From Mycobacterium sp. (GTDB lineage: Bacteria; Actinomycetota; Actinomycetes; Mycobacteriales; Mycobacteriaceae): a DNA stretch of 45,696 nt. A program made the translations under genes and the position numbers. The stretch lies in contig NZ_JAFAUS010000434.1 in assembly GCF_019243155.1 (NCBI RefSeq), positions 1 through 45,696 of the forward strand, written 5' to 3'. The notes under the pieces are model-generated. The model had not been told where the DNA came from. It did not search any database and saw nothing but the letters and a program-made list of their open reading frames with translations. Within the stretch, counting starts at the first letter, position 1; each line of letters begins with the position of its first letter. Below are positions 1 through 7,899 of this stretch, in pieces.

Positions 1-1498
1 CTTCCGGGTGCCCGGAATCGCCCGCGTGCAAGCCATTACGCGGCCCCAGGGCACGCCGATCGAGCACACCTCGATCCCCTTCCAGATCAGCATGCAGGGC
101 GTCAGCCAGCAGATGAACCAGAAGTACCAAGAAGATCAGATGGCCGACATGCTGAAACAGGCCGACATGATGCAGACGACCATCGACAGCATGGTCAAGA
201 TGCAGAGCCTGACGCAGCAGATGACCAACGACATGCATCAGATGGTCGCGAAGATGCACTCGATGACCATCGACATCAACGAATTACGCGACCATATGGC
301 GGATTTCGAGGACTTCTACCGACCGCTGCGTAGCTACCTCTACTGGGAGAAGCACTGCTACGACATCCCGGTGTGCTGGTCGCTGCGCTCGGTCTTCGAC
401 GGCCTCGACGGCATCGACACGATGACCGATGACATCGAGAGCCTGCTCCCCATCATGGATCACCTCGACACGGTGATGCCTCAGTTGAACGCGCTGATGC
501 CCAGCATGGTCGAGAACATGAAGGCCATGAAAACGACGATGCTGACCATGTATTCGACCCAGAAGGGCCTGCAGGATCAGCAGAACGAGGCGCAGAAGAA
601 CTCCAACGCCATGGGCAAGGCGTTCGACGCGTCCAAGAACGACGACTCGTTCTACTTGCCGCCGGAGACCTTCAACAACGCCGAGTTCAAGAAGGGCATG
701 AAGAACTTCATCTCGCCCGACGGACACGCGGTGCGCTTCATCATCAGCCATGACGGCGATCCGATGTCGCAGGAAGGCATTTCGCACATCGCCGCAATCA
801 AGAAGGCGGCCTACGAGGCGCTCAAGGGCACGCCGCTGGAGGGTTCGAAGATCTATCTGGCGGGGACCGCGTCGATCTACAAAGACCTCGGCGACGGCAA
901 CACCTACGACCTGCTGATCGCGGGAATATCTTCTCTCTGCCTGATTTTCATCATCATGTTGATCATCACGCGGGGTGTGGTCGCATCGGCGGTCATCGTG
1001 GGAACTGTTCTGCTCTCGCTGGGTGCGTCCTTCGGGCTGTCGGTGCTGATCTGGCAACACCTGATCGGCATCGAACTGCACTGGATGGTCTTGGCGATGT
1101 CGGTCATCATCCTGCTGGCCGTGGGCGCCGACTACAACCTGCTATTGGTGGCACGGTTCAAAGAGGAGATTCATGCCGGCTTGAACACCGGCATCATCCG
1201 GGCGATGGGCGGCACCGGTTCGGTCGTCACCTCGGCCGGACTCGTGTTCGCCTTTACGATGATGACGATGGCTGTCAGCGAGCTGACCGTCATCGGTCAG
1301 GTCGGCACGACCATCGGTCTTGGTCTGCTCTTTGACACGATCATCGTCAGGTCGCTGATGACGCCGTCCATCGCCGCGCTGTTGGGCAAGTGGTTCTGGT
1401 GGCCGCAGCGCGTCCGGCAACGCCCGGTTCCCTCGCCGTGGCCCAGCCCGAGCAAGGCGCAGGCCGAGGAACCCGAATCCGTAACTGCCGCTAGGTAA
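1..1498 (+). CDS. MmpL family RND transporter, C-terminal part (5' end outside window)
   Basis: The reading frame is open from the first bases of the window, so the gene begins upstream; about 498 residues of a protein usually near 950-1000 are visible. MmpL proteins are inner-membrane RND transporters that export lipids or siderophores using proton flux. The visible part has a long Met/Gln-rich helical periplasmic region, a periplasmic porter-like stretch, then five or so hydrophobic segments from about residue 305. The Asp-Tyr pair in [11 protein letters not shown] (Asp near visible residue 375) is the conserved proton-relay motif of the family. The end of the gene overlaps the stop of the convergent SDR gene by 8 bases. 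It looks closest to the MmpL4/MmpL5 group, but which member it is cannot be settled from this fragment. Confidence 0.93.
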   Translation, partial: FRVPGIARVQAITRPQGTPIEHTSIPFQISMQGVSQQMNQKYQEDQMADMLKQADMMQTTIDSMVKMQSLTQQMTNDMHQMVAKMHSMTIDINELRDHMADFEDFYRPLRSYLYWEKHCYDIPVCWSLRSVFDGLDGIDTMTDDIESLLPIMDHLDTVMPQLNALMPSMVENMKAMKTTMLTMYSTQKGLQDQQNEAQKNSNAMGKAFDASKNDDSFYLPPETFNNAEFKKGMKNFISPDGHAVRFIISHDGDPMSQEGISHIAAIKKAAYEALKGTPLEGSKIYLAGTASIYKDLGDGNTYDLLIAGISSLCLIFIIMLIITRGVVASAVIVGTVLLSLGASFGLSVLIWQHLIGIELHWMVLAMSVIILLAVGADYNLLLVARFKEEIHAGLNTGIIRAMGGTGSVVTSAGLVFAFTMMTMAVSELTVIGQVGTTIGLGLLFDTIIVRSLMTPSIAALLGKWFWWPQRVRQRPVPSPWPSPSKAQAEEPESVTAAR

Positions 1499-2275
1499 CC
1501 CACTCCGGCTGCTCGCCGACGTCGACCGCCGAGAAGTCCTTGTGCCCGAGGCCGGCGGTGGTGCCGCCGTCGACGATGAACTCGGATCCGGTCGAGTAAC
1601 TCGACTCGTCGCTGGCCAGGTAGACCACCAGGCTGGACACTTCCCTCGGGTCGGCGGCGCGGCCGAGGGCGGTCTGGAAGAGGTCGTCGGGAACCCACTC
1701 CGTCATCGGTGTCTTGATGAGCCCGGGATGAATGGAGTTCACTCGGATTCCGCTGGGCCCCAACTCGAGTGCGGCCGATTTGGTCAGCCCACGGACGGCG
1801 AACTTGCTGGCGGTGTAACCGTGGCAGGCGATGGTGCCGGCGATCCCCTCGATCGATGAGATGTTGATGATCGAGCCGCGTCTGGCTTCCTTCATGGGTT
1901 TCACGACGGCGCGGATGCCGAGGAACACCCCCGTCAGGTTGATGTCGAGGATGCGCTGCCACTCCGACAGTTCGTAGTCCTCGAGGGTGCCGATGTTGAT
2001 GATTCCCGCGTTGTTGACCAGCACGTCGACCCCGCCGAATTCACTGATCGCGGTCGCCACCGCCGCGTCCCAATCCTCGGGTTTCGTGACGTCCAGATGA
2101 AGGTAGCGCGCGTCGTCACCGACTTCTGCTGCCACCGCCTTGCCCTCGTCGTCGAGGATGTCGCCCAACACCACCTTGGCCCCCTCGGCCACCAGCGTCC
2201 GCACGTGCGAGGCGCCCATCCCCGCGCTCCCCCGCTGATGAGCGCGACCTTTCCGGCCAACCGTTCTGCCACCAT
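1491..2275 (-). pseudogene. fabG3: FabG3-type short-chain dehydrogenase, interrupted by a one-base frameshift
   Basis: Classical SDR, about 261 residues if restored, closely resembling M. tuberculosis FabG3 (Rv2002), an NADH-dependent 20-beta-hydroxysteroid dehydrogenase/ketoacyl reductase. The start is the ATG at 2275 (MVAERLAGKVALISGGARG). At about 2220 the frame breaks: the next residues, MGASHVRTLVAEG, continue in another frame, as if one base were missing from the G-run just before the MGASH codons. Everything else is intact: the NNAG motif, the Ser of NISSIEG, the YTASK catalytic Tyr/Lys pair, and the C-terminal PEWVT typical of Rv2002. The break falls inside the Gly-rich cofactor-binding loop. 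It could be a true mutation or a single sequencing error; everything downstream of the break still reads as a conserved protein, which favours error or a very recent event. It is convergent with the MmpL gene. Confidence 0.85.
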
Positions 2276-2341
2276 GTCTCCTGTCGTTGGGTCGTTAGCA
2301 CCATACAGACAGCTGGGCATGTATGGCCATGGGTTAGACCG

Positions 2342-2620
2342 TCAGCCCACGAGGTCGATATACGCCTGCGGCAGGTCGTCGCGCGACAGCTTGGTCACGC
2401 TGACCGCGCCGGGGTTGTAGGAATCCTCGCCTTCGATCAACCCGTTCTCATCGATCGGCCACAGCAGCAGCTGCCGGAACACCACCAGGTAGTCGCCGTC
2501 GACGTCATCGACGGGGATGTCGATCTTGGTCGCCTCGGGACCCGGGTAGATCTGCTTGAGCAGGCCTTCGGTGACGACGCAGTGATCGTCGACGACGAGC
2601 GCGGGCAACTCGGTGGGCAC
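2342..2620 (-). CDS. Hypothetical protein, 92 residues
   Basis: Small acidic soluble protein starting at a GTG whose G is shared with the stop codon of the preceding 46-residue gene, so the two are probably co-translated. No signal peptide or membrane segment is visible. The sequence has several Asp/Glu clusters and a hydrophobic core stretch (DYLVVFRQLLLWPIDENGL). I do not recognise a family. It lies 66 bases upstream of the frameshifted fabG3 on the same strand, so the three genes may share a transcript. Confidence 0.6.
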   Translation of the reverse strand: MPTELPALVVDDHCVVTEGLLKQIYPGPEATKIDIPVDDVDGDYLVVFRQLLLWPIDENGLIEGEDSYNPGAVSVTKLSRDDLPQAYIDLVG

Positions 2621-2760
2621 TATTGTTTGTCAGGGCGCTCGGGTTCGGTCAGTTCGGGCGCATTCTCGCGAGTGGCCATGCCGCCTTCGCGACCGTGGTC
2701 CTCTGGGCCGGGGCGCCCGCCCTTTGGTTCGTCGTCGGCGGTGTCTGACTGCATGCTCAT
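2620..2760 (-). CDS. Small hydrophilic hypothetical protein, 46 residues
   Basis: Begins at the ATG at 2760, chosen because a near-perfect Shine-Dalgarno sequence AAGGAGG lies at 2766-2772, five bases upstream. The protein (MSMQSDTADDEPKGGRPGPEDHGRE...) is very rich in charged residues, Gly and Pro, without hydrophobic core, and is probably intrinsically disordered. The stop codon overlaps the start of the 92-residue gene by one base. No function can be assigned. A longer reading from 2820 exists but lacks a ribosome binding site. Confidence 0.55.
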   Translation of the reverse strand: MSMQSDTADDEPKGGRPGPEDHGREGGMATRENAPELTEPERPDKQ

Positions 2761-2778
2761 CGCAACCTCCTTGTCTAC

Positions 2779-2791
2779 GGGGTAATACCCC
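2779..2791. promoter_or_regulatory. Palindrome GGGGTA-A-TACCCC, candidate operator
   Basis: Perfect inverted repeat with six-base arms and a one-base centre, 19-31 bases upstream of the 46-residue gene and just before its ribosome binding site. The minus strand reads GGGTAT here, which resembles a SigF -10 element, but I find no matching GTTT at the right distance. It is more likely a protein binding site, if functional. Confidence 0.3.
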
Positions 2792-2972
2792 CAGCGGCGC
2801 CTTTCCATGGCTGCCGCCATCTACGGCAATCACGACTGAACATCACTGAGAAGCTCGGCACCGTTCTTTATTTTCACGCGTCCCTACTATGAACGGGTGC
2901 AACGAGATTCGTCCCGGCGTTCGTGCTTTCCGGTGAACGCCCGGAAGGTACCGCCCAGTCGGCGTTGCTTTC

Positions 2973-3425
2973 CTACTGGGCGGGTAATCCGGTCAAAAAC
3001 ACCAGCCGAAATTTGCCGATCTGCAGTGCGTCGTTGTTGGCGAGCACCACTGGTGAGTCCACAGGCTGGCGGTTGACGTAGGTGCCGTTAAGGCTGCCAA
3101 CATCCGTGACAGTCCAGTTGCCGTTCTCGTCGAGTCGAAATTCCAGATGGCGTCGGCTCACGGTGACGTCGTCGAGCAGGATGTCGCTGTCGGGATGGCG
3201 TCCCGCCGAGGTGACCGGCTGATCCAGCAGGAATCGGGAACCCGCGTTAGCGCCGCGCGTTACGACGAGCAGAGCGGTGCCCCGCGGCAATTCTTCGACG
3301 GTTTCCGTCTCCACGGAGGCGGCCGAATCTCCATCTGCCGGCTCGAGGAAGTCGTCGTCGAAGGCCGATGTGATCTCGCCCGCGGCTTCGCTGGGATAGT
3401 TATCGTCGTCGCGGTGCTTGTCCAT
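2973..3425 (-). CDS. FHA-domain protein, GarA-like paralogue
   Basis: 150 residues with a C-terminal forkhead-associated domain (about 51-146) that reads phosphothreonine peptides. The FHA signature residues are present: Gly75-Arg76, Ser90-Arg91-Arg92-His93 and Asn113-Gly114-Thr115. The sequence closely follows mycobacterial GarA (Rv1827), which inhibits 2-oxoglutarate-using enzymes unless its N-terminal Thr-Thr pair is phosphorylated by PknG or PknB. Here the equivalent segment reads EITSAFDDDFL, keeping one threonine (Thr19) and replacing the other with Ile. The neighbours differ from those of the usual garA gene (next to gcvH), so this is probably a second copy. It sits 50 bases downstream of the cutinase gene on the same strand. 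Confidence 0.85.
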   Translation of the reverse strand: MDKHRDDDNYPSEAAGEITSAFDDDFLEPADGDSAASVETETVEELPRGTALLVVTRGANAGSRFLLDQPVTSAGRHPDSDILLDDVTVSRRHLEFRLDENGNWTVTDVGSLNGTYVNRQPVDSPVVLANNDALQIGKFRLVFLTGLPAQ

Positions 3426-3475
3426 GTCGACTGCGGTTCAATCAATTTCGATCAATTGCGGGATCCGGACGACCG

Positions 3476-4186
3476 CTAAAGGTGTCGCGCAGCAAAGTCG
3501 GCGCCCTGGTCGGTCATGCCGTTTGCCGCATACAACGTGTGAGCGAGGCCGGGTGGGCCTGGAGGCGCACCATTGCAGATGTTGTCGTCGGTGGAGCACA
3601 ACTGAATGGTCTTGGGCGCGTACAACGGCCCGATCGTGATGGGCGGTGCCCCGGCACCGCGCAAGAATTCGTTGGAGGGGGTTCCAAACAGCACCACCGC
3701 GGCCACATGCTTAGCCACCTCCGGCGCCAGTGGCTGAGGTACGTAGGACGCGAACTCCTGCGGCACTTCCTTCGGCACGACGGCCGAGGTGACAAAGCCG
3801 GCGACGGCGGCGCCCTGTGAGTAGCCGCCGAGCACGATTCTGGTGTTGGGACAGTTCGACGCGGTGGACGCGACGTGAGCTCCGGCGTCCCGGATTCCGT
3901 CGACGACCGTTCTGGCGAAGGCGATTCCGCCGCTGAAGTCGCTGCTGGCGTCGTAGTTCACCGGATATACCCCTACCGACTTGCCGCCGGCGCGTGACCC
4001 GAGGGCGTCGACGAACGCCTGCCCGATTCCGCCTACTCCCGGTGGCTCGCCCGTACCTCGGGCGAAGACCACCTCGACGTCTGAACACGGCTCGGCCCAA
4101 GCTGCTGGCACTGGTGCGGAGATCAACGCCGCCCAAGCCGTAACCAAAGCGGTGGCCAGTAAGCGGGTGGTTCGTAGCAAGCTCAC
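3476..4186 (-). CDS. Secreted cutinase family esterase
   Basis: 236 residues with a Sec signal peptide ending near AWA-EP (residues 29-33), so the enzyme is exported. Cutinase-family alpha/beta hydrolases of mycobacteria cleave lipid or polyester ester bonds. The nucleophile is Ser123 in GGYSQG, the acid is Asp201 in the STDDNIC motif, and the base is His216 in AHTLY. Cysteine pairs typical of the family are present (Cys34/Cys112 and Cys197/Cys204). It resembles the Cfp21 (Rv1984c) group. A perfect 18-base inverted repeat lies just upstream, and a GarA-like gene follows 50 bases downstream. Confidence 0.92.
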   Translation of the reverse strand: MSLLRTTRLLATALVTAWAALISAPVPAAWAEPCSDVEVVFARGTGEPPGVGGIGQAFVDALGSRAGGKSVGVYPVNYDASSDFSGGIAFARTVVDGIRDAGAHVASTASNCPNTRIVLGGYSQGAAVAGFVTSAVVPKEVPQEFASYVPQPLAPEVAKHVAAVVLFGTPSNEFLRGAGAPPITIGPLYAPKTIQLCSTDDNICNGAPPGPPGLAHTLYAANGMTDQGADFAARHL

Positions 4187-4203
4187 GTCGTGCGGATGCC
4201 CCA

Positions 4204-4221
4204 GTTTCGGTCGGCCGAAAC
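4204..4221. promoter_or_regulatory. Perfect 18-base inverted repeat upstream of the cutinase gene
   Basis: GTTTCGGTCGGCCGAAAC, seven-base arms around TCGG, 18-35 bases before the cutinase start codon. The position and symmetry suit a repressor operator such as a TetR-type site; an RNA hairpin in the 5' leader is an alternative. No regulator gene is adjacent. Confidence 0.4.
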
Positions 4222-4393
4222 GGACGAGTTCTCGCGCAGTTACCGGCCGACCGGAATACGGGGGGCGCAGGCCGCGGCGGCCTCGCGGATTCCTTCCGCC
4301 GAACCCCTAGCTCGCCATTGAGCGATAGTGGAACATTGCAACGGACAGAGCCGAGAGCCGGCAAACCGGTTCCCCGACGAAGCGGGCGACGAT

Positions 4394-5152
4394 GTGAACG
4401 ATTCCGCGTTGATTGTCTCCGTGTTCTTGGCCTGTTTGGTCGAGGCGGTCGAGGCGCTGACCATCGTGCTCGCGGCGGGCATCGCGCGAGGCTGGCGTTC
4501 GGCGCTCCTCGGAGCTTGCGCCGGCGTGCTGTGCTTGGCAGTGATCGTGGCCGTGCTGGGCCCCGCTGTCTCGGCGATCCCCGTGGACGGGCTTCGACTG
4601 GTTATCGGCGGGCTCCTTCTGATTTTCGGCCTCCGGTGGCTGCGTAAGGCGGTGCTCCGCGCGTCCGGAAACAAACCACTGCACGACGAAAGCTTGTCCT
4701 TCCAAAGCACTTTGGCCTCGGCGCAGCACATGACACGACAGCGCCGACGCAACATCCCGGATTGGTATGGGTTCAGTCTGGCCTTTCAAGGCGTGGTGCT
4801 CGAGGGACTCGAAGTCGTGTTCGTTGTGGTGACTTTCGGCGCCAACGAGCATCGCATCGTGCCGGCGGCGGTCACGGCTTTGGCAACTGTGGCCGTGGTG
4901 AGTCTGAGTGGGTTTGCCTTGCGTAAGCCCTTGACGCTGATTCCGGAGAACACACTCAAATTTGTGGTCGGCATCCTGCTGAGTGCATACGGGCTGTTCT
5001 GGAGCGTTGAAGGCGCCGGAGGCAACTGGCCTGGAGGCGACAAGTCGCTGCTCGTCATCGTTGCCGCACTGGCGTTGTACTCGGCGGTCCTAGTGGCCGT
5101 GTTCCGGCGTCGGCTGCCGGACAGACGCACTCACGAAGGAGCGCTCCCGTGA
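4394..5152 (+). CDS. Multi-pass membrane protein (COG4280-like) with FTR1-like Glu motifs
   Basis: About 252 residues from the GTG at 4394; a GTG at 4328 would add a 22-residue hydrophilic leader, which I judge less likely because the first membrane helix starts directly after 4394. About seven hydrophobic segments. Two halves each carry a Glu-x-x-Glu in a membrane helix: LVEAVEALTIV (Glu17, Glu20) and VVLEGLEVVFVV (Glu137, Glu140). These resemble the REGLE motifs that bind iron in FTR1/EfeU permeases, and a true EfeU is encoded at 30.3-31.9 kb. I recall such proteins as an uncharacterised membrane family; cation transport is inference. The stop overlaps the next gene by four bases (GTGA). 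Confidence 0.75.
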   Translation: MNDSALIVSVFLACLVEAVEALTIVLAAGIARGWRSALLGACAGVLCLAVIVAVLGPAVSAIPVDGLRLVIGGLLLIFGLRWLRKAVLRASGNKPLHDESLSFQSTLASAQHMTRQRRRNIPDWYGFSLAFQGVVLEGLEVVFVVVTFGANEHRIVPAAVTALATVAVVSLSGFALRKPLTLIPENTLKFVVGILLSAYGLFWSVEGAGGNWPGGDKSLLVIVAALALYSAVLVAVFRRRLPDRRTHEGALP

Positions 5153-5379
5153 GCAACATGCGGCTGCGTCGGGTCGCCAGATTCTCGTATGCGTTCATCG
5201 TCGGCGATGACGGGCTGATCGCGCTCGGTATTCTTGCAGCGCTGGCAGATACCGCCTGGACCGTGCGTAGCACGGCCCTGCCCGCATGGTGGATCGTCCC
5301 TGCGGTGATCATGGTTTTACTACCGCTCAGCATCCGCAAGGCAGTCCGCGCCAGCAGCCGCACCGAACTCAGACGCTGA
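5149..5379 (+). CDS. Small membrane protein, 76 residues
   Basis: Starts at the GTG that overlaps the stop of the preceding membrane protein gene, so the two are translationally coupled and probably work together. There are two hydrophobic segments, about residues 22-40 and 45-62, with a basic N-terminus (MSNMRLRRVARFSY) and a basic tail (RKAVRASSRTELRR). This suggests a hairpin in the membrane with both ends in the cytoplasm. I do not recognise a named family; an accessory subunit of the upstream protein is the natural guess. Confidence 0.7.
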   Translation: MSNMRLRRVARFSYAFIVGDDGLIALGILAALADTAWTVRSTALPAWWIVPAVIMVLLPLSIRKAVRASSRTELRR

Positions 5380-5460
5380 CAGCCGCGCCAGGGCAGCTCA
5401 CCGGGCATTCCGAAACCGCCTCGGACACGCTGACTGCATTTCCTTGACGTAGCGGTGAAT

Positions 5461-5479
5461 CCTCAGCGGGTTCTCAGCG
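5461..5479 (+). promoter_or_regulatory. Direct repeat YCTCAGCG with 11-base period
   Basis: CCTCAGCG at 5461 and TCTCAGCG at 5472 lie 11 bases apart, 69-87 bases upstream of the gene at 5548. Head-to-tail repeats of this spacing are how OmpR-type response regulators bind, and the CTCAG core recalls reported MprA sites. This is a motif resemblance only. Confidence 0.3.
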
Positions 5480-5547
5480 CTCGGTTCATACGCTGGCGCT
5501 CATCATGTTCGGTACGAGTGCCCCGCCGTGTGAGATCGAGGCGACAG

Positions 5548-5886
5548 ATGGACGTTGATCAACTACGTCGCATACTCGCCCGCCTCCCGGGTGATATGCC
5601 GGTGGTTCTCGAGGATTCCCAGTCGGGGTGGATGCAGAATGCCCGGCTCTTCATCGTGCCCGCACACATTGATCGCCGTGCCTCCGGCAACTACTTGCAC
5701 GCGCTCGATCGAAACAGCCGCGACAACTGTCACGCGTTGTTGCTGAGCGCATTTCAGCAATCTGACAAGATTTTCGCCGATATCACGCCCGCCTCCGCTG
5801 TCGACGACGACATACGAACACGTCCCAGGAGCCCGAGCGCGGCGGCACAAACCCAGGGACATGGGCGTCGGCGACACCGACACTAG
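5548..5886 (+). CDS. Hypothetical protein, 112 residues
   Basis: Starts at the ATG at 5548 (MDVDQLRRILARLPGDMPVVLED). The first 90 residues look like a compact alpha/beta domain with a short N-terminal helix, then a strand that reads 'PVVLED', followed by a long polar stretch. The last 25 residues are rich in Arg, Pro, Gln and His and look disordered. No signal peptide or membrane helix. The family is unknown to me. A candidate response-regulator repeat lies upstream. The gene is convergent with the esterase, leaving a 78-base gap in which I see no clear terminator. Confidence 0.6.
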   Translation: MDVDQLRRILARLPGDMPVVLEDSQSGWMQNARLFIVPAHIDRRASGNYLHALDRNSRDNCHALLLSAFQQSDKIFADITPASAVDDDIRTRPRSPSAAAQTQGHGRRRHRH

Positions 5887-5964
5887 CGATTGACTGCGTC
5901 GAGATTCTTGCAGCGCAATTTCTTTTAAACGCTCCGCGCCCGCTGTTCGATGACCAACGGCTCG

Positions 5965-7293
5965 CTATGGCATCGCGGTGGCGGCGACGCCAGGCGTGTG
6001 AAGCCGACCCGCGAGCCACGGCAGCGTCGCTGCGAACGCCGAGGCCGCCGACGGCCAGTCGTGTCGGCCGGGAAGTTGGACAACCTTGCAATCGATACCG
6101 TTGGCCGCCCCCAGTTGACAGAGCGAATCGGCGGCGGCGTGCCCGACCGCGCGGTGATCGGTTCGTCCGGCCGCGCCGGGAACAGCGAATAGCCCAGCCA
6201 AGTTCGGGTATGGGCCATGTTGAGCGATGACCGTGCTCGGGTCAAACCGCGCCCACGCCGCAGCATCCCCACCGAACAACCGCTCGATGGTTTGCGTTCG
6301 TGTGCCCGCGTTGGGTGTGATATCGCCGCCGATGTCGACGAAAGCGTCGAATGTCTCGGGATGCATCACAGCCAGGTCGACCGCGCACGTGCCTCCAGAC
6401 GAGAAGCCCACGACGCCCCACTTCGGCTGCCCGACCAACCCGAACAGGTCATCGACTCGTGCAATGACATCGCCCACCAAGTGGTCGGCAGCATTGCCAC
6501 GGGAACCGTTGACGCATTCGGTATCGACGGTGAATCCGCCTGTCGCATCGGCGAAGACAGCCATGGGCGCGTTTCCCGCGTGGGCTGCCGCGAATGCATC
6601 CAGGGTGGCGACGGCATCACCGGCGCGAACCCAGTCCGCAGGAGTGTTGAATTCACCGCCGACCATGAGGAGCGCCGGCAGCTGCGGCGACGGCGCATGG
6701 GTGAACCAGGAGGGCGGCAGATAAACCCATTCGCCGCGGTGACGGAAACCTGACACCGCAGAGCCCGTATCGATGGGGACCACCGCTCCCCGTTGCGGTG
6801 CAACGCCTTTGATCTTGGCTTCCCGAACCGCACGGAGATCGGACTGATCCGGCAACGGGGTGTTGGTCAGCTGACCCCACGCCGACGGAACGCTCGGGAA
6901 GTATCCCAACCACGAATTGATCGTCAGCCCGGTGCTCAACATGCAGAATGACGCGGCGAAAACACAAACGTTGCGTCGCCACCAACCAGCGCGACGCCAG
7001 GCGACGATCACCAGCACGGTGGCATGTCCTACCAGCGCGGTCCATAGCCACATCTGCCACGGTGGAGGCTCACTGGCAAGCCCGAGCGTTCCGTAGTACC
7101 AGTGGGCGAAGCAGACTGTCACGGCCCCGACTGCCAGGGCCAGCGGCACCCGCCAAGTCCACCAGTGCCGTCCCCGCCACGCGATTGAATAAGCCAGCGC
7201 CGCAACGGTTATGAGCTGGAGGGCGGCCGGGATCCATCCGTGCATCAACGAAAGGTGGTCGCCCATCCCATCGTTCTGCGCGGCGCGCGCCAT
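5965..7293 (-). CDS. Membrane-anchored esterase (esterase D/mycolyltransferase-like fold)
   Basis: Up to 442 residues. Four hydrophobic segments occupy about residues 18-135, followed by an extracytoplasmic alpha/beta hydrolase domain. The nucleophile elbow is GFSSG with Ser298, and the base is probably His411 in GRHDWP; the acid is not obvious to me. The domain order (four-helix anchor then putative esterase) is known from actinobacterial proteins related to the antigen 85/esterase D fold, so action on cell-envelope lipids or sugars is plausible. Translation may start at ATG codons 7266 or 7245 rather than 7293, since the first membrane helix begins near residue 20. It lies 27 bases downstream of the SRPBCC gene and is probably co-transcribed from the SigF-type promoter ahead of that gene. 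Confidence 0.85.
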   Translation of the reverse strand: MARAAQNDGMGDHLSLMHGWIPAALQLITVAALAYSIAWRGRHWWTWRVPLALAVGAVTVCFAHWYYGTLGLASEPPPWQMWLWTALVGHATVLVIVAWRRAGWWRRNVCVFAASFCMLSTGLTINSWLGYFPSVPSAWGQLTNTPLPDQSDLRAVREAKIKGVAPQRGAVVPIDTGSAVSGFRHRGEWVYLPPSWFTHAPSPQLPALLMVGGEFNTPADWVRAGDAVATLDAFAAAHAGNAPMAVFADATGGFTVDTECVNGSRGNAADHLVGDVIARVDDLFGLVGQPKWGVVGFSSGGTCAVDLAVMHPETFDAFVDIGGDITPNAGTRTQTIERLFGGDAAAWARFDPSTVIAQHGPYPNLAGLFAVPGAAGRTDHRAVGHAAADSLCQLGAANGIDCKVVQLPGRHDWPSAASAFAATLPWLAGRLHTPGVAATAMP

Positions 7294-7320
7294 CGACGGC
7301 CCGGCAATCAGCGGCGCCGG

Positions 7321-7782
7321 TCAGGCATCGGGTCGCGCCACGTCGCCGCGCCAGGCGCCGGTCTCGCCGGGTTGACTCTCGATGAACTTTTTGAACCGCT
7401 CCAGATCGCCGTGTACCCGGGCTTTCAGGATGCCGAGCTTGTCGGCCACGTTCTCGACGAAACCCTCCGGGTCGACGTCCATCTGCGTCGTCACCCTCGT
7501 GCTTTTGTCGTCGAGGCGGTGGAACGTGACGACACCGGCGTGGTCGGGGCCACTGTCGGACTTCCACGCAACCCGCTCCTCGGGATGCTGTTCGGTGATC
7601 GTGGCATCGAACTCGCGGGTGATCGGTCCCACCTTGATTCGCCAGTGGGTGTGAGTGTCGTCGCGCTGGTCGATTTGTTCGACACCCTCCATGAACTTCG
7701 GGAAGGACTCGAATTGCGTCCACTGGTTGTAGACGATGCCGATCGGTTGGTTCACGTCGATTGAGGCGGTAGTGGTGCCCAT
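7321..7782 (-). CDS. SRPBCC (polyketide cyclase/dehydrase-like) family protein
   Basis: 153 residues from the ATG at 7782, preceded by the Shine-Dalgarno AGGAG. It has the SRPBCC helix-grip pattern: an N-terminal strand (TASIDVNQPIGIVYNQWTQFESFPKFMEGV), the typical Trp/Phe-Pro-x-Phe-Met motif, a central sheet, and a long C-terminal helix from about residue 112 (EGFVENVADKLGILKARVHGDLERFKKFIE). The fold makes a deep hydrophobic ligand pocket; the ligand is unknown. Close relatives in mycobacteria are annotated as cyclase/dehydrase or coenzyme-Q-binding-like proteins. A SigF-type promoter lies 32 bases upstream, suggesting general-stress or stationary-phase control, shared with the esterase gene downstream. 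Confidence 0.85.
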   Translation of the reverse strand: MGTTTASIDVNQPIGIVYNQWTQFESFPKFMEGVEQIDQRDDTHTHWRIKVGPITREFDATITEQHPEERVAWKSDSGPDHAGVVTFHRLDDKSTRVTTQMDVDPEGFVENVADKLGILKARVHGDLERFKKFIESQPGETGAWRGDVARPDA

Positions 7783-7813
7783 GGCTCTCCTAGATTTCGT
7801 CGTCACCGCTGTA

Positions 7814-7839
7814 CTACCCGCAGATGGTGGACGAAAACC
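7814..7839 (-). promoter_or_regulatory. SigF-type promoter for the SRPBCC/esterase genes
   Basis: On the minus strand GGTTTT (7839-7834) is followed, 15 bases after its GTTT core, by GGGTAG (7819-7814). This matches the mycobacterial SigF consensus GTTT-N15-17-GGGTA as I recall it. The -10 ends 32 bases before the ATG at 7782. A second SigF-like promoter points the other way about 60 bases away. Confidence 0.6.
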
Positions 7840-7899
7840 CTTACCAGTGCCGACCACTTGTGGCACGGCGATTAATCGATGGACGTCACCGCGAGCCCG

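Noticed and set aside
284..1081. Long reading frame on the minus strand inside the MmpL gene, 265 codons.
   Set aside because: It mirrors the MmpL coding frame, is full of Arg/His/Gln as GC-rich shadow frames are, and shows no domain.
2779..2787. GGGTAT on the minus strand as a SigF -10 for the small 46-residue gene.
   Set aside because: No GTTT-like -35 lies 15-17 bases upstream; the palindrome explains the sequence equally well.
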